Source: Clostridiales bacterium (GTDB lineage: Bacteria; Bacillota; Clostridia; Christensenellales; Aristaeellaceae). Taken from it: 64,000 nucleotides of DNA. The translations under genes were made by a program, and so were the position numbers. Positions 40,857 through 49,234 of the stretch are shown here, in pieces (within the stretch, counting starts at the first letter, position 1; each line of letters opens with the position of its first letter). The DNA is taken from the NCBI GenBank assembly GCA_015056415.1, contig SVGJ01000011.1:1-64000 (forward strand). The letters are read 5' to 3'. The notes beneath the pieces were generated by a model. That model had not been told where the DNA came from. It worked only from the letters and a program-made list of their open reading frames with translations, and did not search any database.

Positions 40857-41713
40857 GGATGTGCCTCCTTCCATTTGGAGAGCAGGCAGTCCCGGAGCTC
40901 ATCGGGGGTGTAGAGGTCATCGGGCAGGTCGACGCCGCGGGCGCGCAGCAGGGCGCAGAGCCTGGCGGCTTCGGGCACGCCCAGATGGATGCGCTCCATC
41001 ATCTCCACCTGGCGGAAAATCTCGCGGGGAGTACCGGTGGCGACGACTTCACCCTTGCTCATGACGATCAGACGGGTGGCGAGGCGGGCAACATCGTCCA
41101 TGCTGTGGCTGACCATAATCACGGTCACGCCGCCCTGGGCATGGAGCTCCTGCACCATGGAAAGGATACTGTCGCGGCCCTTAGGGTCAAGGCCGGCGGT
41201 GGGCTCGTCCAGGATGAGCACCTTGGGCTCCATGGCCAATACGCCCGCGATGGCCACACGGCGCATCTGGCCGCCGGAAAGCTCGAAGGGGCTGCGCTCG
41301 GAATATTTGTCGTAATCCAGATGCACATGAGCCATGGCACGGCGCACGCGCCGGTCGATCTCCTCATCGGAAAGGCCCAGATTCTTCGGGCCGAAGGCAA
41401 TGTCCTTGGCTACGGTCTCCTCAAAAAGCTGATACTCGGGGTATTGGAACACCAGGCCCACCTTCTGGCGGATGCGGCGTCGGTCGGTCTTTTCGCCGTT
41501 GAGATCCTCGCCGTCGATGAGGATCTGGCCATCGGTGGGCTTGAGCAGGCCGTTCAGGTGCTGCACCAGGGTGCTTTTGCCGCTGCCGGTATGGCCGATG
41601 ACGGCGATGAACTCGCCATCCTCGATGGTCATGGTCACATTGCGGATGGCCGTAGCCTGGAAGGCGCTGCCCTGGGAATAAGTATGCGTGACGTTGTTCA
41701 GTTGGATGGGCAT
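40850..41713 (-). CDS. ecfA2: ECF transporter ATPase EcfA2
   Basis: 287 residues. Walker A GHTGSGKST near residue 41, Q-loop FQYPEYQLF, signature LSGGQMRRVAIAG near 147, Walker B KVLILDEPTAGLD, and H-loop SHSMDD. ATG 41713 is preferred over GTG 41725, which would overlap the ribosome site. It begins 16 bases inside the ecfA1 end. EcfA1 and EcfA2 form the heterodimeric motor that drives all group II ECF transporters in the cell. Confidence 0.94.
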   Translation of the reverse strand: MPIQLNNVTHTYSQGSAFQATAIRNVTMTIEDGEFIAVIGHTGSGKSTLVQHLNGLLKPTDGQILIDGEDLNGEKTDRRRIRQKVGLVFQYPEYQLFEETVAKDIAFGPKNLGLSDEEIDRRVRRAMAHVHLDYDKYSERSPFELSGGQMRRVAIAGVLAMEPKVLILDEPTAGLDPKGRDSILSMVQELHAQGGVTVIMVSHSMDDVARLATRLIVMSKGEVVATGTPREIFRQVEMMERIHLGVPEAARLCALLRARGVDLPDDLYTPDELRDCLLSKWKEAHPC

Positions 41714-42540
41714 AGCAGCTTGCACACCTCCTCGGCCATTTCATCTACGCTAAGGATCCCCTGGGGCAGGGGCATACCGCCCTTGTGCAGCTCGGCGGCA
41801 AGGGCAGTCATGTGAGGCACGTCCAGGTGGAGGTCACGCATTTCATCAATGTGCTGAAAGACCTCCCGGGGCGTGCCGATGCGGGCGATACGGCCCTGGT
41901 TGATCACCACTACCCGGTCGGCCTGTGCGGCCTCCTCCATGAAGTGGGTGATCCAGACGACCGTGATGCCCTTGTGGCGGTTCAGGCGGCGCACGGTGTC
42001 CAGCACCTCCTGACGGCCAGAGGGATCCAGCATGGCGGTGGCCTCGTCAGCGATGATCACGGAGGGCTCCATGGCCAGGATACCCGCGATGGCCACGCGC
42101 TGCTTCTGGCCGCCGGAGAGCATATGGGGCGCGCTGTCGGCAAACTCGTTCATGCGCACGGCGGAAAGGGCGGATTCGATCCGGCCGGGCATCTCCTCGG
42201 TAGGGACGCCCAGGTTTTCCAGGCCGAAGGCCACGTCCTCCTTGACCACGGTGGCGACGATCTGGTTATCCGGGTTCTGGAAGATCATGCCGGCCTGCTG
42301 GCGGATGTCCCAGATTTTATCTTCGTCACGGGTGTCCAGCCCGCAAACGACCACCGCGCCCTGGGTGGGGATGTATAAGGCGTTGAGCAGCTTGGCCAGG
42401 GTGGACTTGCCGGAGCCGTTATGCCCCAGCACAGCCACGAACTCGCCGGGCTGCACCTTCATGTCGATGCCGGTGAGAGCGGGATCTTCCGCTTCCTCAT
42501 AGGTGAAGGACACCTGCTCGACCTTGATTCTTTCTTCCAT
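41698..42540 (-). CDS. ecfA1: ECF transporter ATPase EcfA1
   Basis: 280 residues. Walker A GHNGSGKSTLAK near residue 40, Q-loop FQNPDNQIV, signature LSGGQKQRVAIAG near 143, Walker B VIIADEATAMLDP, H-loop THFMEEA. The DEAT variant is the EcfA1 hallmark. CAAGGAGATCGCC precedes ATG 42540. First gene of the ecfA1-ecfA2-ecfT-truA-phosphoesterase-FAD-pepT operon. Confidence 0.95.
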   Translation of the reverse strand: MEERIKVEQVSFTYEEAEDPALTGIDMKVQPGEFVAVLGHNGSGKSTLAKLLNALYIPTQGAVVVCGLDTRDEDKIWDIRQQAGMIFQNPDNQIVATVVKEDVAFGLENLGVPTEEMPGRIESALSAVRMNEFADSAPHMLSGGQKQRVAIAGILAMEPSVIIADEATAMLDPSGRQEVLDTVRRLNRHKGITVVWITHFMEEAAQADRVVVINQGRIARIGTPREVFQHIDEMRDLHLDVPHMTALAAELHKGGMPLPQGILSVDEMAEEVCKLLCPSN

Positions 42541-42579
42541 GGCGATCTCCTTGAAAAAAAGCATAGTATACCATCCGCT

Positions 42580-42608
42580 ATTCTACCACAATACGCATGA
42601 AGTCGCAA
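42580..42608 (-). promoter_or_regulatory. Promoter of the ecfA1 operon
   Basis: On the minus strand TTGCGA (42608-42603), 17 bp, TAGAAT (42585-42580). TATACT at 42570-42565 is an alternative -10 without a good -35. Confidence 0.65.
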
Positions 42609-42641
42609 GTGAAAAGGCAAGATAGCAGGGGAGGTGCGGCT

Positions 42642-43364
42642 ATGCTGACGCTGTTTGTACGCTCGGTGCTTCTGTTCATTTCGGCGGTGGTGGCCATGCG
42701 GCTGATGGGAAAAAGGGAGATCGGTCAATTGCAGCCCTATGAGCTGGTGGTGGTCATCATGATCGCCGAGCTGGCGGCTACCCCCATCAGCGATGTGGGC
42801 TCGCCCCTGCTCTACGGCATTCTGCCCATGGCGGCGCTGGTGATCTGCCAGGGGATTATATCCTGGCTGTGCATGGTGAGCGATAAGTTCCGCACGATGA
42901 TGTGCGGCCAGCCCACGGTGCTGATCCGGGATGGGGTCATCTGCGAAAAGCAGCTGCGGGAGATGAGCGTGACGCTCACTGACCTGATGGAGGACCTGCG
43001 CATCGGCGGCGTGATGGATCCCGCGGAGGTTGGCATGGCCGTGCTGGAGACCGGCGGTCAGGTCACGGTTTTCCCAAAGGCGGAGCACAGGCCGCTGTCG
43101 CCCGGGGACATGGGTATGCAGCCCGACAGAGAGGGCCTGCCCCTGACGCTGATCATGGATGGCAAGGTGCAGCGGCAGAACCTGAGCCGGGGCCAGCTGA
43201 GCGAAGCGTGGCTGACCGGCCAGCTGCGGGAGTTGGGCTATGCCCACCCGGCGGAGGTGTTTTTCATGTGCGTGAACACTCAGGGTCTGTTGATGGTCCA
43301 GGGCAAGGGCCGGGTGGAGATGCAGACAAGGCAGGTCTTCCCGGCGGAGAGGGCGAGGTGGTAG
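42642..43364 (+). CDS. YetF family (DUF421) membrane protein
   Basis: 240 residues. Three membrane helices at about 2-75, then a cytoplasmic YetF-type beta domain (IRDGVICEKQLREMSVT) and the C-terminal region ending in VFFMCVNTQGLL. Firmicute spore germination/outgrowth proteins of this family are known, but its function is unproven. GGGGAGGTGCGGCT precedes ATG 42642. The DUF4363 gene follows one base later, the usual partner. Confidence 0.88.
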   Translation: MLTLFVRSVLLFISAVVAMRLMGKREIGQLQPYELVVVIMIAELAATPISDVGSPLLYGILPMAALVICQGIISWLCMVSDKFRTMMCGQPTVLIRDGVICEKQLREMSVTLTDLMEDLRIGGVMDPAEVGMAVLETGGQVTVFPKAEHRPLSPGDMGMQPDREGLPLTLIMDGKVQRQNLSRGQLSEAWLTGQLRELGYAHPAEVFFMCVNTQGLLMVQGKGRVEMQTRQVFPAERARW

Positions 43365-43365
43365 G

Positions 43366-43749
43366 ATGCGCAGCCGGCTGACGATCTCACTGACGCTGTT
43401 GGCGGTGGTCATCGTGTGCGGGGTGATGAACATATACGTTACGAAGAATATCTCCAACAGGTATGTTTCCGCGGCGGAGGAGCTGCGGGAGCTGACCGGC
43501 GCGGAGGATTGGCCCCGTGCGGATCAAACGGTTCAGGCCTATCACCAGACCTGGAAGGACACCCTGCAATGGCTGCAGATGCTCATCAATCACAGCGACG
43601 GGGACGAGGTCTCGCGGGCGCTGGAGCGTATTGAGGCGGGCATCCGGGCGCAGGAGGTCGCCACCTGCCTGGAGGGCTGCGCGGAGCTTCGGGAGGCGGC
43701 GGAGCATATCTACCACAGGGACGCCTTCACCCTGGGGAATATCCTGTAA
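43366..43749 (+). CDS. DUF4363 family protein
   Basis: 127 residues. One N-terminal membrane helix (about 5-24) and an alpha-helical extracytoplasmic region, as in DUF4363 proteins that partner YetF. ATG 43366 is one base after the yetF TAG, so translation is coupled. Its length fits the family. Confidence 0.85.
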   Translation: MRSRLTISLTLLAVVIVCGVMNIYVTKNISNRYVSAAEELRELTGAEDWPRADQTVQAYHQTWKDTLQWLQMLINHSDGDEVSRALERIEAGIRAQEVATCLEGCAELREAAEHIYHRDAFTLGNIL

Positions 43750-43754
43750 ACAAA

Positions 43755-43787
43755 AAAAGAGTGCGGCGATGAAAGCCGCACTCTTTT
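43755..43787. terminator. Bidirectional terminator
   Basis: AAAAGAGTGCGGC (43755-43767), GATGAAA loop, GCCGCACTCTTTT (43775-43787). It separates the DUF4363 gene and the convergent transporter gene. Confidence 0.92.
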
Positions 43788-43798
43788 CACATATCGGA

Positions 43799-45064
43799 TC
43801 ATTTGATCTTTTCCATGCTCCTGGGGACGCACAGGAAAAGCACGAAGCCCACCACGAACATCAGCAGCACCGGCAGGATGCCAAGCTGCACCTGGTTGGT
43901 CGCGTCCCAGACCAGGGAGAACAGGGCAGGACCCACCACGGCGGAAAACTTGCCGAAGATATCAAAGAAGCCGAAGAACTCGTTGGAGGATTCGGCGGGG
44001 ATCAGCTTGCCGAAGTAGCTGCGGCTCAGGGCCTGGATGCCGCCCTGGGCGGTACCCACCAGCATGGCCAGCAGGATGAAGCCGCCCATCAGCGCGCCGG
44101 AGCTGATCTGCCGCAGGGGCTCCAGCGCCAGGGCTACGAAGCACACCAGCATATAGGTGCCGACGCCGAAAAGGATCATATTGCGTACGCCGTACTTTTT
44201 CGCAAGCTCGCCATAGGCGATGGCGCAGGGGAAGGCTACCACCTGCACTACCAGCAGGATCACGACGAGGGCATTGCTGTCCAGCCCCATGGTCTCGCCA
44301 AAGACGGTGGCCATGTGGATGATGGTCCCCACGCCGTCGATATAGAAGAAATAAGCCAGCAGGAAGAAGATCAGGCCCTTGCTTTTGCACAGACGGCTCA
44401 GCACGCTGCCCATGCGCCGCATCGTCTGCCGGAGCAGGTTGCCCTCGGGCTCTACATTGTGTACCTGGTGGACGTTTTTCCACATGGGGATGGTGAACAC
44501 CAGCCACCAGATGGCGGTGATCATGAAGGAGATCTGGCAGGCCAGGTCGCCGGGGACGCCGAAGGACTCGCCAAAGAGGATCAGCACCAGGCTCATCACC
44601 AGCGGAATGGTGCTGCCGCCAATGTAGCCCAGGCCGTAGCCGTAGGAGGAAACGGCGTCCATGCGCTCGTCGGTAGTAACGTCGTGCAGGAAGCCGTCAT
44701 AGAAGACGTTGGAGGCGTTGAAGCCAATGGAGCCCAGGATGTACAGCACGAGGATGGCCTTCCAATTGGCGGTGAATGCCAGGGCGGCTGTGGCGGCGAT
44801 GCCCAGCAGGGCAAAGGCGGAGAAGAGCTTTTTCTTATAGCCGCGGTAATTGCCCAGTGTGCCAAGGAAGGGCGCGCATACGGCGCTGATCAGCGTGGCG
44901 ATGCTGGTGGCGTAGCCCCACCAGGGCGTGGCGCCATCAATGCCATTGGTAAGCGTGGTGAAAAACTGGGGAAGGATAATCGCCGCGATGATGGCGGAAA
45001 AGGCGGAGTTTGCCCAGTCGTACATGATCCAGCCCCGCTCGGCTTTGGTGAATTTTTTGAGCAT
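43799..45064 (-). CDS. MFS transporter of the UMF1 family
   Basis: 421 residues with about 11-12 membrane helices. The N-terminal WIMYDWANSAFSAIIAAIIL is the UMF1 (Atg22-like) signature. The family is thought to export amino acids or small molecules; the substrate is unknown. AAAGGGAGCCGTCTCC precedes ATG 45064. It is divergent from the MarR gene, which may regulate it. Confidence 0.88.
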   Translation of the reverse strand: MLKKFTKAERGWIMYDWANSAFSAIIAAIILPQFFTTLTNGIDGATPWWGYATSIATLISAVCAPFLGTLGNYRGYKKKLFSAFALLGIAATAALAFTANWKAILVLYILGSIGFNASNVFYDGFLHDVTTDERMDAVSSYGYGLGYIGGSTIPLVMSLVLILFGESFGVPGDLACQISFMITAIWWLVFTIPMWKNVHQVHNVEPEGNLLRQTMRRMGSVLSRLCKSKGLIFFLLAYFFYIDGVGTIIHMATVFGETMGLDSNALVVILLVVQVVAFPCAIAYGELAKKYGVRNMILFGVGTYMLVCFVALALEPLRQISSGALMGGFILLAMLVGTAQGGIQALSRSYFGKLIPAESSNEFFGFFDIFGKFSAVVGPALFSLVWDATNQVQLGILPVLLMFVVGFVLFLCVPRSMEKIK

Positions 45065-45099
45065 GGAGACGGCTCCCTTTCGTAAAGTATGTCCCCCAT

Positions 45100-45128
45100 A
45101 TTATAGCAGGCTGGCCGCAGAATAACAA
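45100..45128 (-). promoter_or_regulatory. Promoter of the UMF1 transporter gene
   Basis: On the minus strand TTGTTA (45128-45123), 17 bp, TATAAT (45105-45100). Confidence 0.7.
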
Positions 45129-45147
45129 GTGGTGCGCGCATATCGAA

Positions 45148-45161
45148 ACACATCGATGTGT
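45148..45161. promoter_or_regulatory. Palindromic MarR operator candidate
   Basis: ACACATCGATGTGT is a perfect 14-bp palindrome between the divergent transporter and marR promoters. It is a plausible MarR site, though not overlapping either -10. Confidence 0.45.
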
Positions 45162-45211
45162 GTTTTGTTGCAAAATGTGGCAAAAAGCGCAAGGAATGCC
45201 TGCTGTTCGCC

Positions 45212-45240
45212 TTGACACACCTGACCGTGTTTGTTATAAA
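45212..45240 (+). promoter_or_regulatory. marR promoter
   Basis: TTGACA (45212-45217), 17 bp, TATAAA (45235-45240). Confidence 0.8.
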
Positions 45241-45282
45241 ATTACGATGTATTGTTCATATCTGTCCGGAAGGTGGTCAAGT

Positions 45283-45744
45283 ATGCCGAAGAAGTGGAAT
45301 GAGGATGCGGTGCTTGTGGAGAGCGTGGCGGGGAATATATTCGAAATGTTGCCCGTTTTCCCCAAGAGCCTGCTGCACATTGACGCCCTTGTGCGTGATC
45401 ACCAGATGCCTTTTTCTCACATCCAGATCCTGGTGCTGCTCTCGCGGCGGGAGATGTCCATCGGTCAGATCTCCGAGCGTTTGGGCATCGCCAAGCCCAA
45501 CATCACCCCGCTGGTGGATATCCTGCGGGACAGCGGCCTGGTGGAGCGCATCCGCAGCCAGACGGACAGGCGCATCGTGCACGTTCACCTGCTGCCTGCC
45601 GGCGCTGAAAAGCTGGCGGCCATCCGCAGGGACGTCGCGGCTCAGGTGGCGGCATGGAAGGGTAGCCTCAGCCGCAGTGAGATCAAGGAGTTCAACAACG
45701 CCCTGGCAAGCATCGTCAGGATCGCCGGGAGCATCAACGAATAA
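45283..45744 (+). CDS. MarR family transcriptional regulator
   Basis: 153 residues with a winged helix-turn-helix at about 45-110 (MSIGQISERLGIAKPNITPL, the recognition helix being KPNITPLVDIL, and the wing QTDRRIVHV). MarR proteins usually repress divergent or adjacent transporters and release DNA on ligand binding. GGAAGGTGGTCAAGT precedes ATG 45283; the frame stays open upstream without a site. The UMF1 gene divergent to it is the natural target. Confidence 0.88.
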   Translation: MPKKWNEDAVLVESVAGNIFEMLPVFPKSLLHIDALVRDHQMPFSHIQILVLLSRREMSIGQISERLGIAKPNITPLVDILRDSGLVERIRSQTDRRIVHVHLLPAGAEKLAAIRRDVAAQVAAWKGSLSRSEIKEFNNALASIVRIAGSINE

Positions 45745-45745
45745 A

Positions 45746-45782
45746 AAACGGGGCGGCAGAGTGTGGATCTGCCGCCCCGTTT
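45746..45782 (+). terminator. Terminator after marR
   Basis: AAACGGGGCGGCAGA (45746-45760) pairs with TCTGCCGCCCCGTTT (45768-45782), then GTTT. Confidence 0.9.
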
Positions 45783-45819
45783 GTTTGCGAAAATAGAAAA
45801 TATTTTTTGAAAAAAGTGC

Positions 45820-45848
45820 TTGACATTCTGCTGGGAATCGTGTAATAT
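45820..45848 (+). promoter_or_regulatory. Promoter of the tRNA-Met genes
   Basis: TTGACA (45820-45825), 17 bp, TAATAT (45843-45848). Confidence 0.85.
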
Positions 45849-45877
45849 ATCCCTTGTCGCCGCTGAGGTGAAGATGT

Positions 45878-45954
<77 letters not shown>

Positions 45955-45957
45955 TGT

Positions 45958-46031
45958 GGCTCCGTAGCTCAGTTGGCTAGAGCATTCGGTTCATACCCGG
46001 AGTGTCATTGGTTCGAGTCCAATCGGAGCCA
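45958..46031 (+). tRNA. tRNA-Met (elongator), anticodon CAT
   Basis: 74 nt, no encoded CCA. Acceptor GGCTCCG/CGGAGCC, anticodon loop TTCATAC (the GGTTCATACCCG arm of Firmicute elongator Met), T arm CATTG-GTTCGAG-TCCAATC. It lies three bases after the initiator tRNA. An Ile-lysidine tRNA is possible but the anticodon arm resembles elongator Met. Confidence 0.85.
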
Positions 46032-46036
46032 CTCCC

Positions 46037-46072
46037 AAAGCCCTTGGATCTATAAAAGATCCAAGGGCTTTT
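46037..46072 (+). terminator. Terminator after the tRNA genes
   Basis: AAAGCCCTTGGATC (46037-46050), TATAAAA loop, GATCCAAGGGCTTT (46058-46071), ending TTTTT. Also a T-tract on the minus strand. Confidence 0.92.
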
Positions 46073-46078
46073 TCGTGC

Positions 46079-46270
46079 TTAGAAATCCGTTTTACTGGTG
46101 GGATTATTCAGTACGCCGAAGGCTACCAGCAGCTGCAGCACACTGGCGGCCAATGCGTCAAGGGCCTCGCTCACGCCGGTGTCGATGACGCCCAGCGTCA
46201 CCAGGATCGCCAGGACCTGCGCGGCGATGGCGCCCCATACAACAGGGGAGAGCAAACGATTCTGTTCCAT
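46079..46270 (-). CDS. Phage holin-like protein
   Basis: 63 residues with two hydrophobic segments (PVVWGAIAAQVLAILVTLG and a C-terminal LAASVLQLLVAFGVLNNP) typical of small phage holins that permeabilise the membrane at lysis. AAAGGATGATGCCA precedes ATG 46270; an upstream ATG pair at 46279/46276 would sit on the site. It ends the tail/lysis module and abuts the tRNA terminator. Confidence 0.72.
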   Translation of the reverse strand: MEQNRLLSPVVWGAIAAQVLAILVTLGVIDTGVSEALDALAASVLQLLVAFGVLNNPTSKTDF

Positions 46271-46285
46271 TGGCATCATCCTTTC

Positions 46286-46513
46286 TCAATTGGGTCGGTG
46301 ATAGTTCTTCAGGTCGCGCACGTCGTGCCGCAGCTCGGTGATGGCGCCCTCGGCGGTATACATACGTTCGATCATGCCATTGTGCTTATCCACCTTTTCT
46401 TCCAGCCGCTCGATGCGGTAGGTGGTCAGCTTGCTGGCGGTGATGATGCCGCCGAAGGTACCCGTCAGCGTACCCAGCAGGGTGAGCAGACCTACGATGA
46501 TCGTGTCGCTCAT
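46286..46513 (-). CDS. Phage lysis accessory protein (XhlA/DUF-type)
   Basis: 75 residues. An N-terminal hydrophobic segment (IIVGLLTLLGTLTGTFGGII) is followed by a charged helix (RIERLEEKVDKHNGMIERMY). Such proteins accompany holins in PBSX-like prophages. GGGAGGAATGCCC precedes ATG 46513, which overlaps the end of the lysin gene. Confidence 0.65.
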   Translation of the reverse strand: MSDTIIVGLLTLLGTLTGTFGGIITASKLTTYRIERLEEKVDKHNGMIERMYTAEGAITELRHDVRDLKNYHRPN

Positions 46514-47286
46514 GGGCATTCCTCCCATTCCAGGGCACTGTCCAGAGCGGTGCGAAGCCGCTCGGCGTCACTTCGGGACAGGGTAAGGGTGATGGTTTTG
46601 TCTGTCTGATCGGCCGCGCTGTTCTGAATGAGATATTTGCTCATCATCCAGCCGGAATAGCTGCCCCAGGTCACGCGGCACCAGCTATCCTGGCGGTCTG
46701 TCACGGTTACGCCGGCACCGACGGGAACTCGCTCCACCAGAGCGCCGCCGGGGCTTTGGCGGAGATTGACCGTGCTGCCGCTTGCTGCGGTGACGGTGGC
46801 GGTGGTCAGGGAGCATGCGGCGGGGGATTCCTCCTGTGCGATCATACGCAGGCTTCCGTGGTGGCTCCATTGGCCCAGCCTGGCGTCATACACGATGCCG
46901 GGGGTGGTGCAGTGGACGATCCGCAGCGGAGAAACGCTGAGTACCACACCCACGTGATAATAGTCCAGCTGGTCGGGGTGATTGTCATAACGGCTGGGCA
47001 GGGCGTAGCCGGCGCTGGATGTTTCGTGGGCCTTGAAGACCAGCTCGCCGGCGGAAAGGCCGGATGCATTGCTGATGGGGGTGATGGAGCGCATCTCGTT
47101 CCGGGCGGCATGGTTGCTGCCATGAATGCCGTTCCACTCGCCTCCCGCACGGCGCAGCGCGCCGATGATCAGACCGATGCAATCGCACTGCCCGTCGCTG
47201 CCGTCATGGCCCGGCTGATAGGTCGGCTGCTCGGCGGCAATGGCTTCAATGCCGGCAAGAAAGCTGCTCATGGGGATCTGTGTCAT
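46510..47286 (-). CDS. Phage endolysin: NlpC/P60-type amidase/endopeptidase with SH3 domain
   Basis: 258 residues. N-terminal cysteine peptidase domain (about 5-150) with catalytic Cys in GQCDCIGLI near residue 34 and His in YYHVGVVL near 110. The C-terminal SH3-like wall-binding domain (about 160-220, VNLRQSPGGALVERVPVGAG and WGSYSGWMMSKYL) targets peptidoglycan. It would lyse the host wall. The stop overlaps the XhlA-like gene start. Start codon assigned at 47286 with CAGGAGGCATTCC upstream. Confidence 0.8.
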   Translation of the reverse strand: MTQIPMSSFLAGIEAIAAEQPTYQPGHDGSDGQCDCIGLIIGALRRAGGEWNGIHGSNHAARNEMRSITPISNASGLSAGELVFKAHETSSAGYALPSRYDNHPDQLDYYHVGVVLSVSPLRIVHCTTPGIVYDARLGQWSHHGSLRMIAQEESPAACSLTTATVTAASGSTVNLRQSPGGALVERVPVGAGVTVTDRQDSWCRVTWGSYSGWMMSKYLIQNSAADQTDKTITLTLSRSDAERLRTALDSALEWEECP

Positions 47287-47311
47287 GGAATGCCTCCTGT
47301 GGCGGGGCTGA

Positions 47312-47437
47312 TCACAGCAGCTGGATCAGCTCGGTGTACTCCGCGCCGGTCAGACGGCCGGCTGCATAGTAGACATCCAGCATATCGGCAGTCAGTTTAT
47401 CCAGCGCGATCAGGCGTTTGCACAGTTTGTAAGTCAT
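47312..47437 (-). CDS. XkdX-like phage micro-protein
   Basis: 41 codons: MTYKLCKRLIALDKLTADML then DVYYAAGRLTGAEYTELIQLL. The GRLTGAEYTELI end resembles XkdX of PBSX (xGKITPEQFQEI). ATG 47437 follows AGCGAGGTTATGTAAA. The protein is short and lies exactly where XkdX is in PBSX-type modules, just after the tail-tip genes. Too short for most gene finders. Confidence 0.65.
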   Translation of the reverse strand: MTYKLCKRLIALDKLTADMLDVYYAAGRLTGAEYTELIQLL

Positions 47438-47438
47438 T

Positions 47439-47813
47439 TTACATAACCTCGCTTTCATTCAGGCCCAGCTCCATCATGCAGAGCCGGTATTCGTGATTGG
47501 CGGCAATCTCCAGCAGCAGCTCCTCGTTGGTCTGCTCAGGGGGCGGCAGGGCGGCAAAGTCCGCGTCCATTTCGGCGGCGGTGCGCTCAGTCACGACGCC
47601 CTCCACCAGTTTGAAGCGGCAAACGCCGCGGTCGTCCACCAGGGGCATGGGCAGATAGTTTCCCTGGGCATGGGCATAACGGTCGCCGTAGCCCTGGTCG
47701 ATCAGTGTCCAGCCCTCCGTGTCAGGCAGGAAAGCGCCGGAATTGATGGCGGTGATCCGGTTGGTTTCATCCGCGCGGATGTATACCCCGCAGGGCTTCA
47801 ATTCATGTTCCAT
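47439..47813 (-). CDS. Phage tail-tip accessory protein
   Basis: 124 residues. It lacks a clear family by eye, but its position between the baseplate protein and XkdX, and a MELGLNESEV end like XkdW-type or tail-fibre assembly proteins, support a phage origin. TAAGGAGGATCGACC precedes ATG 47813. No signal peptide or TM. Confidence 0.6.
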   Translation of the reverse strand: MEHELKPCGVYIRADETNRITAINSGAFLPDTEGWTLIDQGYGDRYAHAQGNYLPMPLVDDRGVCRFKLVEGVVTERTAAEMDADFAALPPPEQTNEELLLEIAANHEYRLCMMELGLNESEVM

Positions 47814-47825
47814 GGTCGATCCTCC

Positions 47826-49049
47826 TTACAGCGCATAGTCGGCAGAAAGTGTAAACACCGGGCTTGTCCACACGCCCACATGATTTGCGATGCCGCTGGT
47901 GGTGCTGAAAGCCAGCTGGATGTTGAGACTGTCATTCGTGGCAGCGCTGATGCTGGCTCCCGTGGGTGTGATGTTGTTGCCATTAACACGGAGTGTGCCG
48001 TAGTCGGTCACCGTCAGCGTGGGGGGTATACGCATGGGGATGGTCAGCGGCAGTCCCATGTAAGCCGCTGACGTGGTGCAAAAGCCCGTCGCGCGGCCTG
48101 TACCCTGGATCTTGCGGAAGTACCGCATACATTCGATAAGCTCCGCGGCATAGCCTTTGGGCTGGTAGGGCGGAAGTGTGGTGCGGGTATACTCGCCCTC
48201 GTAGAGCGCTGCCCAGCGCACCGTGTTGCCGTTGCAGAAGATCCTGAAGCGCAGCATATCTTCGGAAGAGTTGGTAAGCAACAGATTGGTACCGTTCACG
48301 CTCGTGTTGATGAAATTGGACCAGGTGCCGTCAGCGGGAACAACGCCCTTTTTCGCGAGTACCGTGCCGTCGGAAAGGCCGACAGCGGCTGTCAGCGTCT
48401 TGCCCACAAGGCCGGATTTGGGAATGAGCTGGAAGAATTCTCCGTCAGCCGTCAGACCATGGGAGGAAAGCGTGGGCGTTATGGTATTGCCGGTGGCAGC
48501 CATCCATCTGTCCAGAAAATAGGAGCTCTTGGCAACCTGGGTTTTGTTCAGCCAGCTTCGCTGATTGACAGGCGCGGTAAAATCGCTGTTGTCCAGAAGA
48601 TTGAAGACGCGGTCGCGTTTAGAGATGGCGCTCACTTCGGCGATCAGGGCGTCGAAGGAGCTTACCGCACTGCCGGCGCTGGTCAGGCTGTCGGTACGGG
48701 AGACCTCCACATACCCCTGAACACGCAGCAGGGTGTGAATCACACTGGAGGATTCCAGCTTGACAGACAGCTTGAATCGCCCGGGCACGGTATAGCAGTT
48801 GGGCGCCAGGGTGAAGGTGACCGTATTGCCGGAGATAACGCCCTCCAGCGGCACGGTGACGCCGTCCGAACGGATGAACCAGCCGGTGCAGGTCGTGTCG
48901 GCCAGATTGGCGGCGGCCTCGCCGTTCATCAGGACGATGGTGAAAACGTGCGCGCGGCTGTCCAGCGAGGACAGCGGCTGCTTGAGGATGATGCTCTCGC
49001 CGCCCTGCTGCGGGTCGATCTGATAACGGAAGGTGGTGGTGATGGCCAT
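47826..49049 (-). CDS. Phage baseplate upper protein (BppU-like N-terminal domain)
   Basis: 407 residues. About 1-130 resembles the BppU/DUF2479 attachment domain (YQIDPQQGGESIILKQPLSS and GWFIRSDGVTVPLEG); the rest is a beta-rich receptor-binding or carbohydrate-binding region. It would attach host-recognition parts to the tail tip. Its ATG (49049) overlaps the stop region of the 56-residue gene upstream. Confidence 0.75.
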   Translation of the reverse strand: MAITTTFRYQIDPQQGGESIILKQPLSSLDSRAHVFTIVLMNGEAAANLADTTCTGWFIRSDGVTVPLEGVISGNTVTFTLAPNCYTVPGRFKLSVKLESSSVIHTLLRVQGYVEVSRTDSLTSAGSAVSSFDALIAEVSAISKRDRVFNLLDNSDFTAPVNQRSWLNKTQVAKSSYFLDRWMAATGNTITPTLSSHGLTADGEFFQLIPKSGLVGKTLTAAVGLSDGTVLAKKGVVPADGTWSNFINTSVNGTNLLLTNSSEDMLRFRIFCNGNTVRWAALYEGEYTRTTLPPYQPKGYAAELIECMRYFRKIQGTGRATGFCTTSAAYMGLPLTIPMRIPPTLTVTDYGTLRVNGNNITPTGASISAATNDSLNIQLAFSTTSGIANHVGVWTSPVFTLSADYAL

Positions 49050-49050
49050 G

Positions 49051-49221
49051 TCACTTCACCTCCCCGGCGCTGGGGGATTCCCCGGGAGCTTCAGGCGTAT
49101 AGGGCATGGACTGCAGGGGCTTGAGCTTCTGGATGCAGAACAGGACCAGCTCATGGTTTTGTTCGCCGCGCACATCCAGCTGATTCAGGGCCTGCAAGAC
49201 CTTGAAAATGGTAGGATTCAT
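49051..49221 (-). CDS. Small phage protein
   Basis: 56 residues: helical N-terminus (MNPTIFKVLQALNQLDVRGE) and Pro-rich C-terminus. No family recognised. AAAGGAGGGAACCAT precedes ATG 49221. Likely a tail-tip accessory; position between the Tal-like protein and the baseplate protein. Confidence 0.55.
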   Translation of the reverse strand: MNPTIFKVLQALNQLDVRGEQNHELVLFCIQKLKPLQSMPYTPEAPGESPSAGEVK

Positions 49222-49234
49222 ATGGTTCCCTCCT

